From NCBI GenBank assembly GCA_009746045.1, contig RPFO01000506.1:1-64000 (forward strand): a stretch of DNA of 64,000 nt, given 5' to 3'. A program made the translations under genes and the position numbers. Below the pieces are notes generated by a model that saw only the letters and a program-made list of their open reading frames with translations, was not told the origin of the DNA and searched no databases. This DNA comes from Mesostigma viride (taxonomy: Eukaryota; Streptophyta; Mesostigmatophyceae; Mesostigmatales; Mesostigmataceae). Below are positions 33,347 through 45,058 of this stretch, in pieces (position 1 is the stretch's first letter; every line of letters begins with the position of its first letter).

Positions 33347-35231
33347 TCAATTCGGGCCAACCTTGGGCACCGGGGACCCCCTCACGCCCTCCTTGACAAA
33401 GTCCCTGTTCTGGAACCCGTCCCCCAGGGCCGCCTTGCCAGGGTCCTTGAGGAAGAGGTTCTCCGCGTCCTCGCTGTGGTAAAGGCAGGAGACGGCGGGC
33501 GAGTCACGCACGTCGCCCACGTAGCCAAACGTGTTCATGTTCTTCTTGCACTGGGCCGACTCCTCGGGCGTGACCAGCCCGCGCGATTCGAGCACGCTCC
33601 AGTTGCTGGGGCGGAGCACGCAGCCAGGCTTGACCTCGGTCTGGGCGACGTAGACGTTGAACCTGCGTGACGTGTGGCAGTAGATGTGATACCCAGGGGG
33701 AAGCAAGTGAACGGTGTACTTGTTAGCAACGGAGCAGAGGCTCAACCTCGGTTTGGGCGACATACACGTTGAACCTGCGTCGTTTTGTGACGGATTGTTT
33801 GTGACAGGGAAAACATGGTGCACCGTTTGCTTGTCGTGTGTTTAGTAGGGATGGAGAGGCTTGATCTAGAGGCCTGCGGACCTCGAGGCTTGACCTAGAG
33901 GTTTGAGCGGGGAACACAGTGCGACCATAAACCATGCAAACAAACACGATGGATAAACCGTGCAAATGGGCATGGGTAAATGAAGGGAAAGAATCGTGTG
34001 AGGTTGATTTCTTACTATGTGACGCAGGCGTTCGACCAGCGGGAGTACTTGGTGACGACGATAAGTATAAACAATCACAAGAAGGCACCGTCAGTGGTGA
34101 CCCTTGCGTGGGTCTTGGCAACATGATCTTGGGCTGTTCGCGTTTGTTTAGTACGTATGCACGCGCTGAACTGTACACAGCACGCTGACCCCGTGTGGCT
34201 AAATAACACACTACACATGATAAGAAACATATGTTGCACCGTTGCTGCTTTGTTGTTAGACCGAACAAGAAAAGGCTTGACATCGGTCCGCACGCCGTGC
34301 ACACGGAACGAGACTGATCATGAGCATGGATCAGTCCACCGCCATCTCAAACACTGCCCCTATCGCCACCATCACGTCAGCATCCTCACGTCAGCATCCT
34401 CCGGGACTACTAGCGACCACTGTTCACGCACATGGGTAGAATGAGACAAACCGCCGCTGGTGCTAGTCCAGCACCACCTCTCCGTCGCCGCTACACCCCC
34501 CAAGACACTCACGGGTTGAACGAGACAAACCGCCGCTGGTGCTAGTCCAGCACCACCTCTGCGTCGCCGCTACACCCCCCAAGACACTCACGGGTTGAAC
34601 GAGACAAACAGCCGCTGGTCCAGCACCATCGCCGACTGGCCGTTCGCGAGGCAGATCTCTGGGTTGGGCGTCTGCCGGTCAATCACTTCCCGCGACGCGA
34701 CATTCGAGGGCGTGACGTCCAGCGCCGAGTTCATCCAAATCCCTGCGCCGATGCCCAACGCAAACAACCCTCCAAACAACGACCTCGTGAAACCGTCACC
34801 CTCATCCTCGTCATCATCATGGTCACCCCCATGGTCATCCCCCGCCCCCCAGCCCCCTCCCGTGGCCGCACCCGGCCCCCGGCGCCACGCATTCCCCTCC
34901 TCCTCATACACCTCATCTCCATACAGCTCCTGGTACCTGTGATACTCATCCTCATCGTGTCCCTGGGAGTAACTGTCAGGTGGCCCGGGCTGGGGGTACC
35001 GGGGGGGGGGGCCTCCGGGGGCAGGTACTCCCGCTGCCGACGCACCGGCATTCCACCGCCGCTCTGGCCCTCACGATCATCCTGCATGCTGGCATACGTA
35101 ACCACCGTGCATGCCCGGCGCGGTCTAGCGACCAGGCCTTGAGGAGACAGGCACAGCCCCTGGCTGGTCTTTGTGGAGAATCGGGCGCGAACCCCTTTGG
35201 GAGAGGATTGGTTGCTTTGCGACGTGGTCAT
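33347..35231 (-). CDS. plastid DUF3172-family protein, two exons
   Basis: Exon 2 (33662-33347) and exon 1 (up to 34592) join through a GTGAGT donor at 34591 and an AG acceptor before 33662. The join restores '..FVSFNP' + 'FNVYVAQTEV' in frame. The joined protein shows the DUF3172 signature as I know it: one membrane-like helix 'FGGLFALGIGAGIWMNSAL', then 'CLANGQSAMVLD', 'PGCVLRPSNWSVLE', 'RGLVTPEESAQCKKNMNTFG'. The N-terminus from a Met near 35231 ('MTTSQSNQSSPKGVRARF', later 'RRACTVVTYA') looks like a chloroplast transit peptide; other Met codons lie at 35252 and 35330. An acidic Asp/Glu-rich linker precedes the helix. A G11 run at 35001-35011 sits where the transit-peptide frame and the helix frame disagree by one base, so a homopolymer error or a true frameshift is present. 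The function of the family is unknown to me. Confidence 0.8.
33735..33775 (-). repeat. duplicated acceptor and exon-2 start
   Basis: On the minus strand, CGCAG followed by 'TTCAACGT.TA.GTCGCCCA' occurs at about 33779-33738 and again at the true exon 2 start (33662). The copies differ by a few bases and the upstream one runs into unrelated sequence after about 40 bp. It is a spare acceptor inside the intron. Confidence 0.7.
34443..34606 (-). repeat. 79-bp tandem duplication across the splice donor
   Basis: 'GAGACAAAC' recurs at 34443, 34522 and 34601, a 79-bp period. Each full unit contains the end of exon 1 ('CTCGTTCAACCC') with its GTGAGT donor and the start of the intron. Two intact donors exist, and a third, outermost copy has lost it (CATTCTACCCATG). 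Confidence 0.85.
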
Positions 35232-35239
35232 AGGGGCGC

Positions 35240-37390
35240 GCGCGCTGGTCATGGATGCCGGAGGGGGTACCTGGGAACGGATGGCGGGATAAAAAAAGGC
35301 TCCATTGATTCCAGGACGCGGGGAACACATGACCAGAGAGCGCAGCGGTTGAGTGCCTGAGGAAACGCGGGGGCTTGGGGAAGCTGTGGCACCGGGGACG
35401 GCGACTAGAATAGGACCCTGGCCCCGCGCAAAGCAAGACGCTCTGTGCCCGGAATAGCCACGGCTGGATGTGTTCGACGACCATTGGGTGGACCGACCAT
35501 GATACGGACCATGATGGATCGCGTGGTGTGGAAGAATCAGGTTGCAGGCGGCGGCGGCCGATGGGGGTCCGCGGTGTCGAGGGTGAAGGGTGGTGGGCCC
35601 CTGCGGGGGTTATATAGGCATGTGGGCACGCGGGGGGGGGGGAGGAAGATAACATCCATGGGTGTGAAGGCGTGCAGGTGAGGCACATTGCAGGAGATGA
35701 TTACATACGATGGAAGGTGAGGCATGCCGCAGCTGGGGCACATCATTGCGGTCACGGCGCCGCAGGCAAGAGGCGGCGCAGGTAAGGATCGTGAGGCATG
35801 GAGGAAGCGTGCAGCGAGTGTGGGGCGAACGAACGCTGAGGTGCAGGGAAGGTGCGGTGCAGGGAAGGAACGTCGTGGGAGCAGGAAGTGGGGGGCAGAG
35901 GAAAAGTGGGGAAGAGGGAAAGTGGGGCAAAGGGAAAAGGAGGGCGCTGGCACGACGCTGGGGGCCGCTGAAATGTGGATAGTACAAGTATGGTTGAGTG
36001 ATGGTACAAGTGTGGTAGGGTTGTGGTAAGACTCGCTGTGTGTACGCTCACTATTGCGTACACACAACGGTGCTGGAAGTATGGTAGAAATACATATAAA
36101 TAATAATTATAAGGAACCATACATATAATAATAAGTATAAGGAACCAGGAGCGGGATTGTGACCATATAAACGATAAGTACAAGGAACCAGGAGCGGGAG
36201 CATGAGCCTCCTGAGGAAGATAGCGATTGGCTTGACAACCCCTTTTCCGATCAGAAACGTCCTCAGATGCCAGGCAGGCAGCCAGGCAGGCAGCCAGGCA
36301 GGCAGGAAAGTCCATGCATGCAGGCAAACGCCTGCAATGGAGAGAGACACAGACATGCTGCTTGAGCATATCCTCCGCCCTACTGGCACCTGCCCCCTCC
36401 TCCCTGGCACCCCCACCCTCCCATGCGAGCCTACCTAGGTCTGGGCCATCAGACCCTCACGAAGGGGTAGCCCTCACAAAGCCTGAAGTAAGTAGCAGTC
36501 AGTACACACACAGAAGCTAGACGGCATGGGCATGTTCACAGGTACAAGTTCAGTGCATCCAGTCTCTGGTACCAACGAAGTCAGGCGTAAATTGCTTTCC
36601 TGGTGTACCCGACCCTCGCTGCAGGGCCCCCAGACAACCTAGCCCTTGCTGTCGTAGGACCGGATCCCAGACAAGAAATTGGACATCTTCATGCTCTTAA
36701 TTGCTGTGGAAAGAAATCACACACCACGATTCTTTTAGAAAAAAGCTAAGAGACGCCAAGCGGAGGAGAACCCCCCAAGGAACCCCCTAAACACACGCGC
36801 ACTGGAATGGCAATGCCGCTCGCTATGCAACTTTCAAGTAGATGCTCATATGCTCCCATTACCTTCACTGCCAGTCCAGAGCGCGGGGCCAAAAATTGCG
36901 CACACAAAAATGGCTGCGACTTCAACAGTTTCGGAGCCTCGCCACGTCCTTCAAAAGGTAGCGATGCCACGCAAGCGTCACCTCTAAACGCCACCCTATT
37001 CATGCTTACATACAATTCTAGGGTAAAAACTTGTCATTCACCGTCGTTATCCACGCCCAAGTGGGACATAGGCATGCGTCACCAGTAGTTAGCGTCACCG
37101 GTATCTATGTTTGCCCCCGCTGTACCCAAATTTACGCAGCGTTTCCTCAGCGCGGTGTGAGCAAATTTCGCGATGCGACATGCAACCGTCGCAGAAGAGG
37201 CACCCGACACAAGCGGGTTGCAACGCAGAAGCTGCAAGGGCACGGCACGACGATCGCGTTTTCCTTGCATAAAGCAAGAATTCCCACACTACGGCATCTG
37301 CTAACGCGATCCGTGCGTCATCGTCACCGTCATGCCTCCCTGCTGTACAGATAATCATGGCGAACATAAGGGCGGACAAGACATATTATC
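35240..37390. other. upstream region of the DUF3172 gene; no second gene
   Basis: 35.24-35.7 kb is the likely promoter and 5' UTR of the minus-strand gene. Beyond it I see a purine-rich stretch at 35.8-35.96 kb, a short (GGCAGGCAGCCA)n run at 36270-36305 and no recognisable coding region. Confidence 0.35.
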
Positions 37391-37391
37391 A

Positions 37392-37592
37392 GGCGGAGCC
37401 AATTTTCGGAAGAACCGTCAGGTTCGCCAGAATTGGCGAAGCTTATAAGGCCGTACACGTGAGAAAACATAGGAATAGGGGATGAAAATCCGTCAATCCA
37501 TCCATACATACATCCATCCATACATACATCCACCGAATTTGTCCCGAATTTGCAAGCATAAGGGTGAGGTTCTTCCGAAAATTGGCTCCGCC
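37392..37592. mobile_element. small inverted-repeat element
   Basis: A perfect 25-bp inverted repeat starting GGCGGAGCCAATTTTCGG stands at 37392-37416 and 37568-37592. About 150 bp of spacer hold two 'CCATCCATACATAC' runs. It has no coding capacity, and I saw no clear target duplication. Confidence 0.55.
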
Positions 37593-37840
37593 GTAGAGTT
37601 TCAACGGGCAAGTTGCAAACACGCACGTTACTTGATTACAGTACAGTACACTGAAGTGCAAGGGATGCAGGCCGATCTCGACAGGAACAAACGTGCATGC
37701 TGCCTGGATTCCCTGAACCCAAACGAGCTGGGTTCCGCCATTTGTCCCAAGCGTTTTTACTTTTAATCACTGGGTGCCTACTGTACGGTTTACGTCACGG
37801 TACATCACCGCCCTCAATTGATTCGTGGGGCGCCTTTCGG

Positions 37841-38055
37841 GGGTTTTTGGAAATCGCACCCGGTGCTGGGCGCACCCGATGACAGATGACAATGACGAGA
37901 GGCTACGGTACGCGTCGATAAATACGGGTAACGCTTGCGAAAGGAACGGTGTGGGCCGATAAATACGGGTAACGCTTGCAGACGCGGCGGCATGAGCCGG
38001 AAACATTGTGATCAGGGACGAAACGAACGGAAAGCGCAGCCTACTGGCTCATACT
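37841..38055 (+). repeat. MULE left terminal inverted repeat
   Basis: Begins GGGTTTTTGGAAATCGCACC. It contains two direct copies of CGATAAATACGGGTAACGCT about 40 bp apart. By eye it differs from the right repeat at two of 215 positions, near 37938 and 37955. Confidence 0.88.
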
Positions 38056-39468
38056 ACGGAGGGCGCCGACGCACATGCCTGTGCGAACTGCTAAGTCTAC
38101 TGTATCGATCGCACGCGCCCCGGCGCGTAAACTTATGGTGCGTAAGTACAAATGACAGAAGAAAATGCTGGCGCGTCAACTGCCAAGCGGAGCCTCGCCG
38201 CAGGATGGAACTCATGGAAGGCAGAAAACTTCTAAGTCCATCACCAATTTCACCATGGCCAGGGCGCGAGCCGCGGGGGGACTTTGGCCTAGTAGAATAA
38301 ATTCAACTCCACACCAAAAGAATTGACGGACCGAAAGAATTTAGCGGCATCTGCTCCAGTCAAGTACGCTGGGGAAATGTCGATCAACGGCCGAATTAGT
38401 ATTGCGGTGCGGTGCTAGCTGGTAGGACAAACTAGTAGGGCTGGCACATCCGGGTCTTTTCTCGACCCGGACACGAACACGAACACCTGGGAGAGTACCC
38501 GAACCCGAACACGAACATGTTCGGTACATTGCCAGGTGACCCGAACACGAACACGAACATGTACTGTTAGGATTAAGTGACCCGAACCCGAACCCGAACA
38601 TACCCGAACATTTTACCGAACACGAACAATTCACTAAATAAATTAAAATAAGTGAGAAACTATACATAGTTTGTTGTCACTTTTCAATTTTTCATAATAC
38701 GTAATAATCTGAAGTACCTAAAATGACTAGTCCGGTCGTAGTGCTTAGCAATCCTACTCATGAATACTAAGGGGGCTGATGAAGAAATCTCAGTGACTCA
38801 TACCCTAGTTTTATTACTCATTGACGGATACTTTCCTTTCTCGAATATTATTTACTATCTCTTTTCACGAAATTAATCAATGAATTACTTTATTGTCTCT
38901 TTTCATGATCAATTTATTTATCATATTAGTTTTGGACTAGTTCGCTTATTAGTAGAATGAGTAAATTCAATTAAACCTATCCAGGGTAAATTGATACTCC
39001 GTGACTCCCCAACGGTAGCACGCGTTAATTTATTCATTCATTTGAAGGAAGTACTTAGGCATGATGAATTAAATCAACGAATATTAAGCATCTGCTTGTC
39101 TCAATGATGTCTCCTTCACTTAAAACAAGCACCGCGTCAGCCGGCATTCATTGAATTATGAAATCACATGAATAATCATTAGAACATTATGTGGGATGGG
39201 GGGGGTCGAGTAACCATCGCAGAACTAGACACTGGCGAGCCCCTAGTGAGACTAGCTAGCCCATGCCTAGGAACCTACTACGCCAAAGCAAGCTGACCCC
39301 ATACATGATGATACCTGCCCAGAGCAACACTGATATGACTGTATGGAGGCTACTAGTCCGCCTCCGTCAATGGCACAAGAACATGCATCATGTGCTCAGC
39401 CTAGCATGAAGTAGACCTGTCACAAACAGCCGACAAACAAGTCTAGCTAGTCGTTGCTCAATATTAGT

Positions 39469-41813
39469 TTAGTCAGCCACCAGCTCCTCCATCAAAGCAG
39501 AGGGGTCATCCATCGAGGCGTCAAAGTCCTCGCTAACCACATGTGGCACAGAAACATCAGGCCACAAGTCCTTGTTCATTTTGATAAACATCATCTTCTG
39601 CACCAACCCAGGACTCAAGCTGTTTCGCAGGGGAGTGACCATCAACCCTGCTTGGGAGAACACCCTCTCAGATGCGCATGATGTGCCCATGATGCACAGG
39701 TACACGCATGCCAGAATGAACAACGTGGGGAGCTTGGTCTTGTGTTCCTCCCAGAACTGCAATGGGTCTGCGTCCTTGGGAATGGGCGGCATGGCTTGGT
39801 AGATCGCCGTCTCCGTCTTTTCCTGACCTGCCACCGCCTCGTCTTCGTCGCTCAGCTCGTCAAACTGAGCAGACACATGGTCCCTCGGCCGCTCGGGAGT
39901 CGTCGCCGTCTCTTCGGCCACGATCTCGGTTGCAGAGGCAGATGTCTGGCGTTGCGCCTGGAGGCGCGCCTTGTAAATTGCTTCCTCTTGCTCCAACAAG
40001 GCGTAGCTGAAGGCCGAGACTAGCTCCCTCTTGGCCTTGAAACGGGGATCCAGCACGCATGCGACCTGCACAGAAGCAGGGATGTCAGACTGGAGAGCAC
40101 CGAACTTCCTCTCGAGCATGAGTGCCAGCACATCCAGAACGGCCCGAGCCTCGGGGCGAAGATCCCCCACCTGAACGATCTCCCTCTCCCCAGAGGCCTC
40201 CATGCCCTCCTTGAGAACCCAGACTTCACCCATCCCCAGCAGCTTTTGAAGCTGCCTCACCTTGTGCATGGCCATGGTGAGGGTCACATACTTGTCCCCC
40301 TCTATGGCTCTTATCACATGGGCACAGGTGGACAGCACGCCCTCTATTTCACGTGCAAGCTCCCACTCATCGTCATTCATGACCCTCCGCTGTTTCTTGG
40401 GCTGGTATTGTGTGAAGTACCTAGTCAGCACCTCCTTCTTGAGCAGCAGTCGCTCGATCATTGCATGAGTGCCGGAAAACCGCGTGCTGACGTCTTGTAC
40501 CAGCCTCCTCGTAGTGTCCAGGGCCTCTGCCTCGAGTCCCTCCGCGAGCTTCTCCGCATCGACCACGGCCTTGACCTCGTCCAGCCGTTCCGTCTGCAAG
40601 GTTGATTGGCTGAAGTTTGCTACCACACCGCGCATCTTCTTGACCAAGGCAGCGGTGTCTGGTTCACCAGCGTCCCCATTCCCCCCACGTCCTCCTCCAT
40701 CTCCGCCCCAATCAATTCCGCCACTGCCACCTTCCTCTTCTTATCACTGCCGGCTAGCCCCAGCGAATACTTGGCGCAGGTGTTCAACCTGTGCGCCATG
40801 CAAAGGTGCAGCTCGAGCCCTGCCTCCCTCACCGACTTCTTAGCATTCGCAGCCTCGTCCACCGTCGCGACCTTCACAAATTCGGACAGGTGCTGATCAG
40901 GTTGCATGTCGATGAAGGGCGCCAGAGCATTCCGAAATTCTGTCGCCAGATTTTCGCCGGTGTGACGCCCCTTCATCGGCAACACGGCCAGGCAACGTGT
41001 CGTGAGCTTCGCATCATGCACGTAGCTCCCGCAAACCGCCATGTATGCGTCTGTTGTCCGGGAGGTCCACACGTCGGCCGTTATGTTCATTATTGGACCA
41101 TACTGTCCGACAGCCGCGCGGACGCCCTGCAGTTCGCTCTTGACCTTGGCGACGCCTTCGCTGTAAAGCTTGTTGATCCGCTCCTTGACAGTATTCCGGC
41201 ATGGCATTTGAAAGGACCCCCCAGAAATTTTGTCGCAGAAGTGCCGGAACCCTGCGTCTTTAACGATGCTGATTGGCTGGAGATCAATGCACGTCATGAA
41301 GGCCAGAGACCGCAACTGTCCCTCCTTGGTGGGCAGCACCCTAGCCCCAAACGGAATCTTACTTTGCCCAGACTTCTCCCCCGTAGAAGATGTCGGGGGT
41401 GCTGTCGTGGGGCGATCTTGCACCCACCTCCACGCATCTGGATGCTTTGTTCTGAGATGGACATTGAGGTTGGATAAGGAGTGATTGCTTTTTTGGGGGT
41501 CGTACGAGAACGCACCCTTACAGCCCAACACCATGCACCGAACACCTTTGTTGTTCGGCCCCTTGCCAGGCTTGTATTCTCGAAAAAAGGCCCACGCCCT
41601 GCTCCTTTTCCCGCTGGTGTTTGCGGGCTGAAGCGCTCCATTTAGGTCGCCAACTACCACCCTCGTCGTGCCAACTGTTTTGGTCGGAGGCTCCGCATCC
41701 TCCTGCCCAGCAACCTCAAGCTCATGATCAGAACCGCTGGAGTCCGATTCACTAGATTCCTCGTGCTGGCCCGAGGGTCCTGCTTCAAAGGCCCGGCGTC
41801 CGCCCTCTTCCAT
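39469..41813 (-). CDS. hAT transposase (BED finger, RNase H-like, dimerisation)
   Basis: Two overlapping minus-strand frames make one transposase of about 770 residues. The first (41813-40620) has a Glu/Ser-rich N-terminus, then a BED zinc finger: 'CMVLGCKGAF' followed by 'HLRTKH' about 20 residues later. The catalytic region follows ('NITADVWTSRTTDAYMAVCG', 'LHLCMAHRLNTCAKYSLGLA'). The second (40647-39469) has 'LVKKMRGVVANFSQSTLQTE', 'YFTQYQPKKQRRVMNDDEW', and the C-terminal hAT dimerisation block 'DPLQFWEEHKTKLPTLFILA', 'GTSCASERVFSQAG', 'LVQKMMFIKMN'. The frames meet near 40640-40720 in a G-rich linker. I read this as one indel; a small intron is possible but no good splice pair is evident. 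If the frame is real and unspliced, the gene is inactive. Confidence 0.88.
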
Positions 41814-41918
41814 AGGCGCTAAATGAATAATATCAATATCCCAGATCCTTCACACGACCTAGGCTGCGTCACCGACGAAACATGTCATGCATGGCGGGTG
41901 GCGGCCGACATGCCTCAC

Positions 41919-42221
41919 TACCGTAGTGGCTCTTATATGTGTACGCTTAATTATCGTACGAGGGCTTTTAGCGATTTTTGTTACGCGTACGGGGTTTTGG
42001 GGATTTTTTCTTAGTGTACGTAGGTATATCGTAAGGGTATATCGTAGGTATATTTGGGAGGCAGTACCCTAGGGACAACATATGGATGCCCCTCATAAGT
42101 AAATCGTAGAAGCTAAGGGTGATATCTTGGGATGTACGAGGCCGGAAGGAGGTTTTTTTTCGGCCTGTACGGGGTCGATTCGTACATAATTAGGCGTACT
42201 GATATAAGAGCCACTACGGTA
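41919..42221. mobile_element. MITE nested in the hAT
   Basis: A 303-bp unit with a perfect 20-bp inverted repeat TACCGTAGTGGCTCTTATAT at 41919-41938 and its complement at 42202-42221. The interior is A/T- and CGTAC-rich and the element has no coding capacity. Ends begin with TA, so a TA target duplication would be invisible in the repeat itself. Confidence 0.7.
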
Positions 42222-42549
42222 ATGCCTGGCCTTTGCTCTTGCCAGCGTGTCGACGGACTAATCTAGGCTTTTCCATCAGAGAAGCGTTGCCGAGTCGGTT
42301 CACTGGATGGTACTACAAGGATCCCGCCAGAAAATGTTCGGTACCGGGTCGGAGGCGAACATGTTCGCCCGGTTACCAGGGTGACCCGAATACGGACACG
42401 GACATGTTCTGAAGTTTCCAGGTGACCCGAACCCGAACAGCACATGTTCGTCCGAACATTTTTGCCGACCCGAACACCGCACATGTTCGGTATTCGCCCG
42501 AACATGTCCGTGTTCGGTATGCGGCGGATGTGCCAGCCCTACAAACTAG

Positions 42550-43400
42550 TCAAGAAAACAGGGCTGTTAGATTGGTTCCTTCGGCTGTGCTGTGGAGGGA
42601 ATCCGGCGGGTTGTACGCAACAATTTTCATGCCTCATTGATTATATTCGCATGTTAATAAGTAATTTCAACCTCCATGGACGTGCGGGCACAAGACGACG
42701 ATATTTAGGCAAATATTTTATTGCAGGACGCAGGTCCCATGGTGGCATGGTCGGTGTTATGTGTCGTAAGGGCGGGGTTGCCACTTCAGGATCAGCTGCT
42801 CCGCAGATAAAGGCATGCTTGGGATGTTGTGGTTTGGGGCAGGTAAAGGCCACTAGGTGTCCTTGGCGCTTGTGACCACTGACCACATGCCGTTCACATC
42901 ATGAGTTTCTACACGGCATTGGCGCCCTTCTCGGCTGCAGGCCAATTCTAGGAAGCAGGTTTTTGCTGTGCAGTGGGGTGGGGTGAGGGGTGCCGGGTGA
43001 CAACCGCAGTGGCCCGGTGTCGGCAAGATGACGACCGGGAGCGCCAGAACTGTCTGCGTTGTAGCACACAAAGCTCTATGATTCATGCGTATGTGTTGTA
43101 AATTGTAATTGGATAAGGAGCAATTGAAAAATCATGCAAATTGAGGACTTGGTATAAATTATCTGGCCTGCGCTGGTTGTTGCATTGTCTCCTTGATAAA
43201 TGGTTGCTTCTTGCCTCGACGATATATATAAGCCCTCAATGGGGCACGTGAACAGGTACTCCCGGCCACTAGTTGGTCATTATTGTGAAACTACGTGCAT
43301 TCACACATATTAATTATTAAGTGAGACAATGATGTGAGACAACTAGAGCATATCTACTAGTGAGTATATATCTAGGCAAGACTCCTAGGGTCTGGCACAC
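42550..43400. other. MULE interior; no gene recognised
   Basis: This includes a MITE-like terminus at about 43162-43198 ('TGGCCTGCGCTGGTTGT' and 'TGTCTCCTTGATAAA') and short frames with no domain. Confidence 0.4.
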
Positions 43401-43905
43401 TCTAGCTAGATAAGATAGACTAGTAGGATTGTTTGTTACTAGATAGAATAGACGGGTTGGATTGTGTGCACCCATCCATCCATCCATCCATCCATCCATC
43501 CATCCATCCACCCACCCACCCACCCACCCACCCACCCACCCACCCACCCACCCACCCACCCACCCACCCACCCACCCACCCACCCACCCACCCACCCACC
43601 CACCCACCCACCCACCCACCCACCCACCCACCCACCCACCCACCCACCCACCCACCCACCCACCCACCCACCCACCCACCCACCCACCCACCCACCCACC
43701 CACCCACCCACCCACCCACCCACCCATCCATCCATCCATCCATCCATCCATCCATCCATCCATCCATCCATCCATCCATCCATCCATCCATCCATCCATC
43801 CATCCATCCATCCATCCATCCATCCATCCATCCGTCGCGATTAATGCTCCATGACTAGCTCCCAAACGGGAGCTAGCACGATTTTAATTAGTAAATTAAT
43901 TAATC
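43400..43905 (+). mobile_element. LINE 3' end with expanded CCAT/CCAC array
   Basis: The LINE 3' UTR words 'GATTGTGTGCACCCATCC' (43460) and 'ATTAATGCTCC' (43840) flank an array of (CCAT)n 43471-43508, (CCAC)n 43509-43724 and (CCAT)n 43725-43833. Other copies have only two to four CCAT units at this position. After the array comes the hairpin CTAGCTCCC-AAAC-GGGAGCTAG (43855-43876) and an A/T tail with TTAATTAATT. Thr/His/Pro and Met/Asp/Gly/Trp frames across the array are artefacts. Confidence 0.88.
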
Positions 43906-44860
43906 CATCTCAGGCATGCATAGTTGTCTCACTTAATCTAGTCAATCGAATCCATCGGGGTTGACGAATTAAACTCGTGCACACAATCATACCGCGGCTT
44001 AAGAAACAATTGATCACACCACATTGGACCGCAATGCGTTGATCAAGAAATATCAAGGAGACAACCAGCGCAGGCCAGAAATCGAGAGATGCGTTGATCA
44101 AGAAATATAATTGTCTCCTTGATAATTGTGTCTAGTTATCTCAGTAAGTTAGACAAGTAATATCCTTGACTACTTCTGTGGAACTGAAAGTGGTCAACGA
44201 GCAAGAGGCTTTGAGGATGGATGAATTATGCGAACTAACATTATACCATGTTAGATTAGATCACAACAAACGTTCCAGCAATGGCAACCCATACGTCCTA
44301 ATCTCAACGTGCATGTCGAGCATGCTCCACCGTTAGCCTGAAATGGACCAATCAGGTTACAGCATCACAAGGTAAGATTCTTTCGTCCCTCTAACTAGAC
44401 ACGTAACACAAGAGCACACAAACCAGCCTGGCATAATCCAGACGTGGAATCACCGAATCTTGATAAGCATTGGAGTCCTAAAATATCTAGGCAAGACTTG
44501 GCAGAACCGACCAACTAATAACCCCACGTGGATCAGGCCACGACCAATGAGGGTCTAAACAAGTCAGTTGACAAAGTCCAGGTCTCGAAATATCTCTGCA
44601 CGTGGGAAACCTCATAACTAGCTCAATACTCATCCAAAAGGCCTCAAATAAAATCCCAAACTATTACAAAACTCAGGATGTAACAACAAGTCAGATTTGG
44701 TTGTTACATATTGACATGTCAAGCAAATGTGGGTCAGCAAGTATTGACTGTCCTCCCTAATGGTGGCGGTTGCTAGGGAACATCCAGTAATGTTATCCTG
44801 AGGGGGGGCACTCAGGGTTTAAGGGAACTCCCACAGCAACCTTGGGTTGGTACCACAATG
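43906..44860. other. MULE interior; MITE termini only
   Basis: Contains a MITE terminus ATCAAGGAGACAACCAGCGC at about 44055 and a partner 'TGTCTCCTTGATAATTG' at about 44112. No gene is recognised in the remainder. Confidence 0.4.
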
Positions 44861-44876
44861 CATGGCACTACCCAAC

Positions 44877-45058
44877 GCCAGCGGCGGCGGCGGCCCGGCT
44901 AAGGCGGTGGCGGCCCAAAGGAGGCGGCGGCGGCAGCGGCGGCCCGGAGGAGGGGGCAGCGGCGGCCCGAAGGAGGAGGCGGCGGCGGCCCGGAGGCGGC
45001 GGCGGCAGCGGCGGCCCGGAGGCGGCAGCGGCCCGGAGGAGGCGGCGGCGGCCATTGA
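44877..45058 (+). repeat. (CGG)n-rich low-complexity block
   Basis: CGG and GGCCCGGAGG words dominate for about 180 bp, giving Gly/Ala/Arg frames on both strands that I do not call genes. Confidence 0.85.

Larger units (their letters stand above)
38436..42541 (-). mobile_element. hAT transposon, complete, with 8-bp TSD
   Basis: A 4,106-bp element with a perfect 17-bp terminal inverted repeat TAGGGCTGGCACATCCG (38436-38452; complement at 42525-42541) and a perfect 8-bp target duplication caaactag (38428-38435 and 42542-42549). Both subterminal regions (about 38455-38635 and 42330-42520) are packed with CCGAACA/CCGAACC words and ACATGTTCGG palindromes, as expected for transposase-binding sites of hAT elements. 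It carries a minus-strand transposase gene. A LINE hairpin fragment (about 39000-39025) lies between the gene's 3' end and the left terminus, and a small TIR element lies between the gene's 5' end and the right terminus. Confidence 0.93.

Noticed and set aside
36746..37379. Short coding regions around 36.7-37.4 kb
   Set aside because: Several overlapping frames on both strands are of similar length and none has a domain, splice support or biased composition.
43317..43865. Met-Asp-Gly-Trp and Ile-His-Pro-Ser repeat proteins
   Set aside because: Translation of the expanded CCAT/CCAC array in a LINE 3' UTR.
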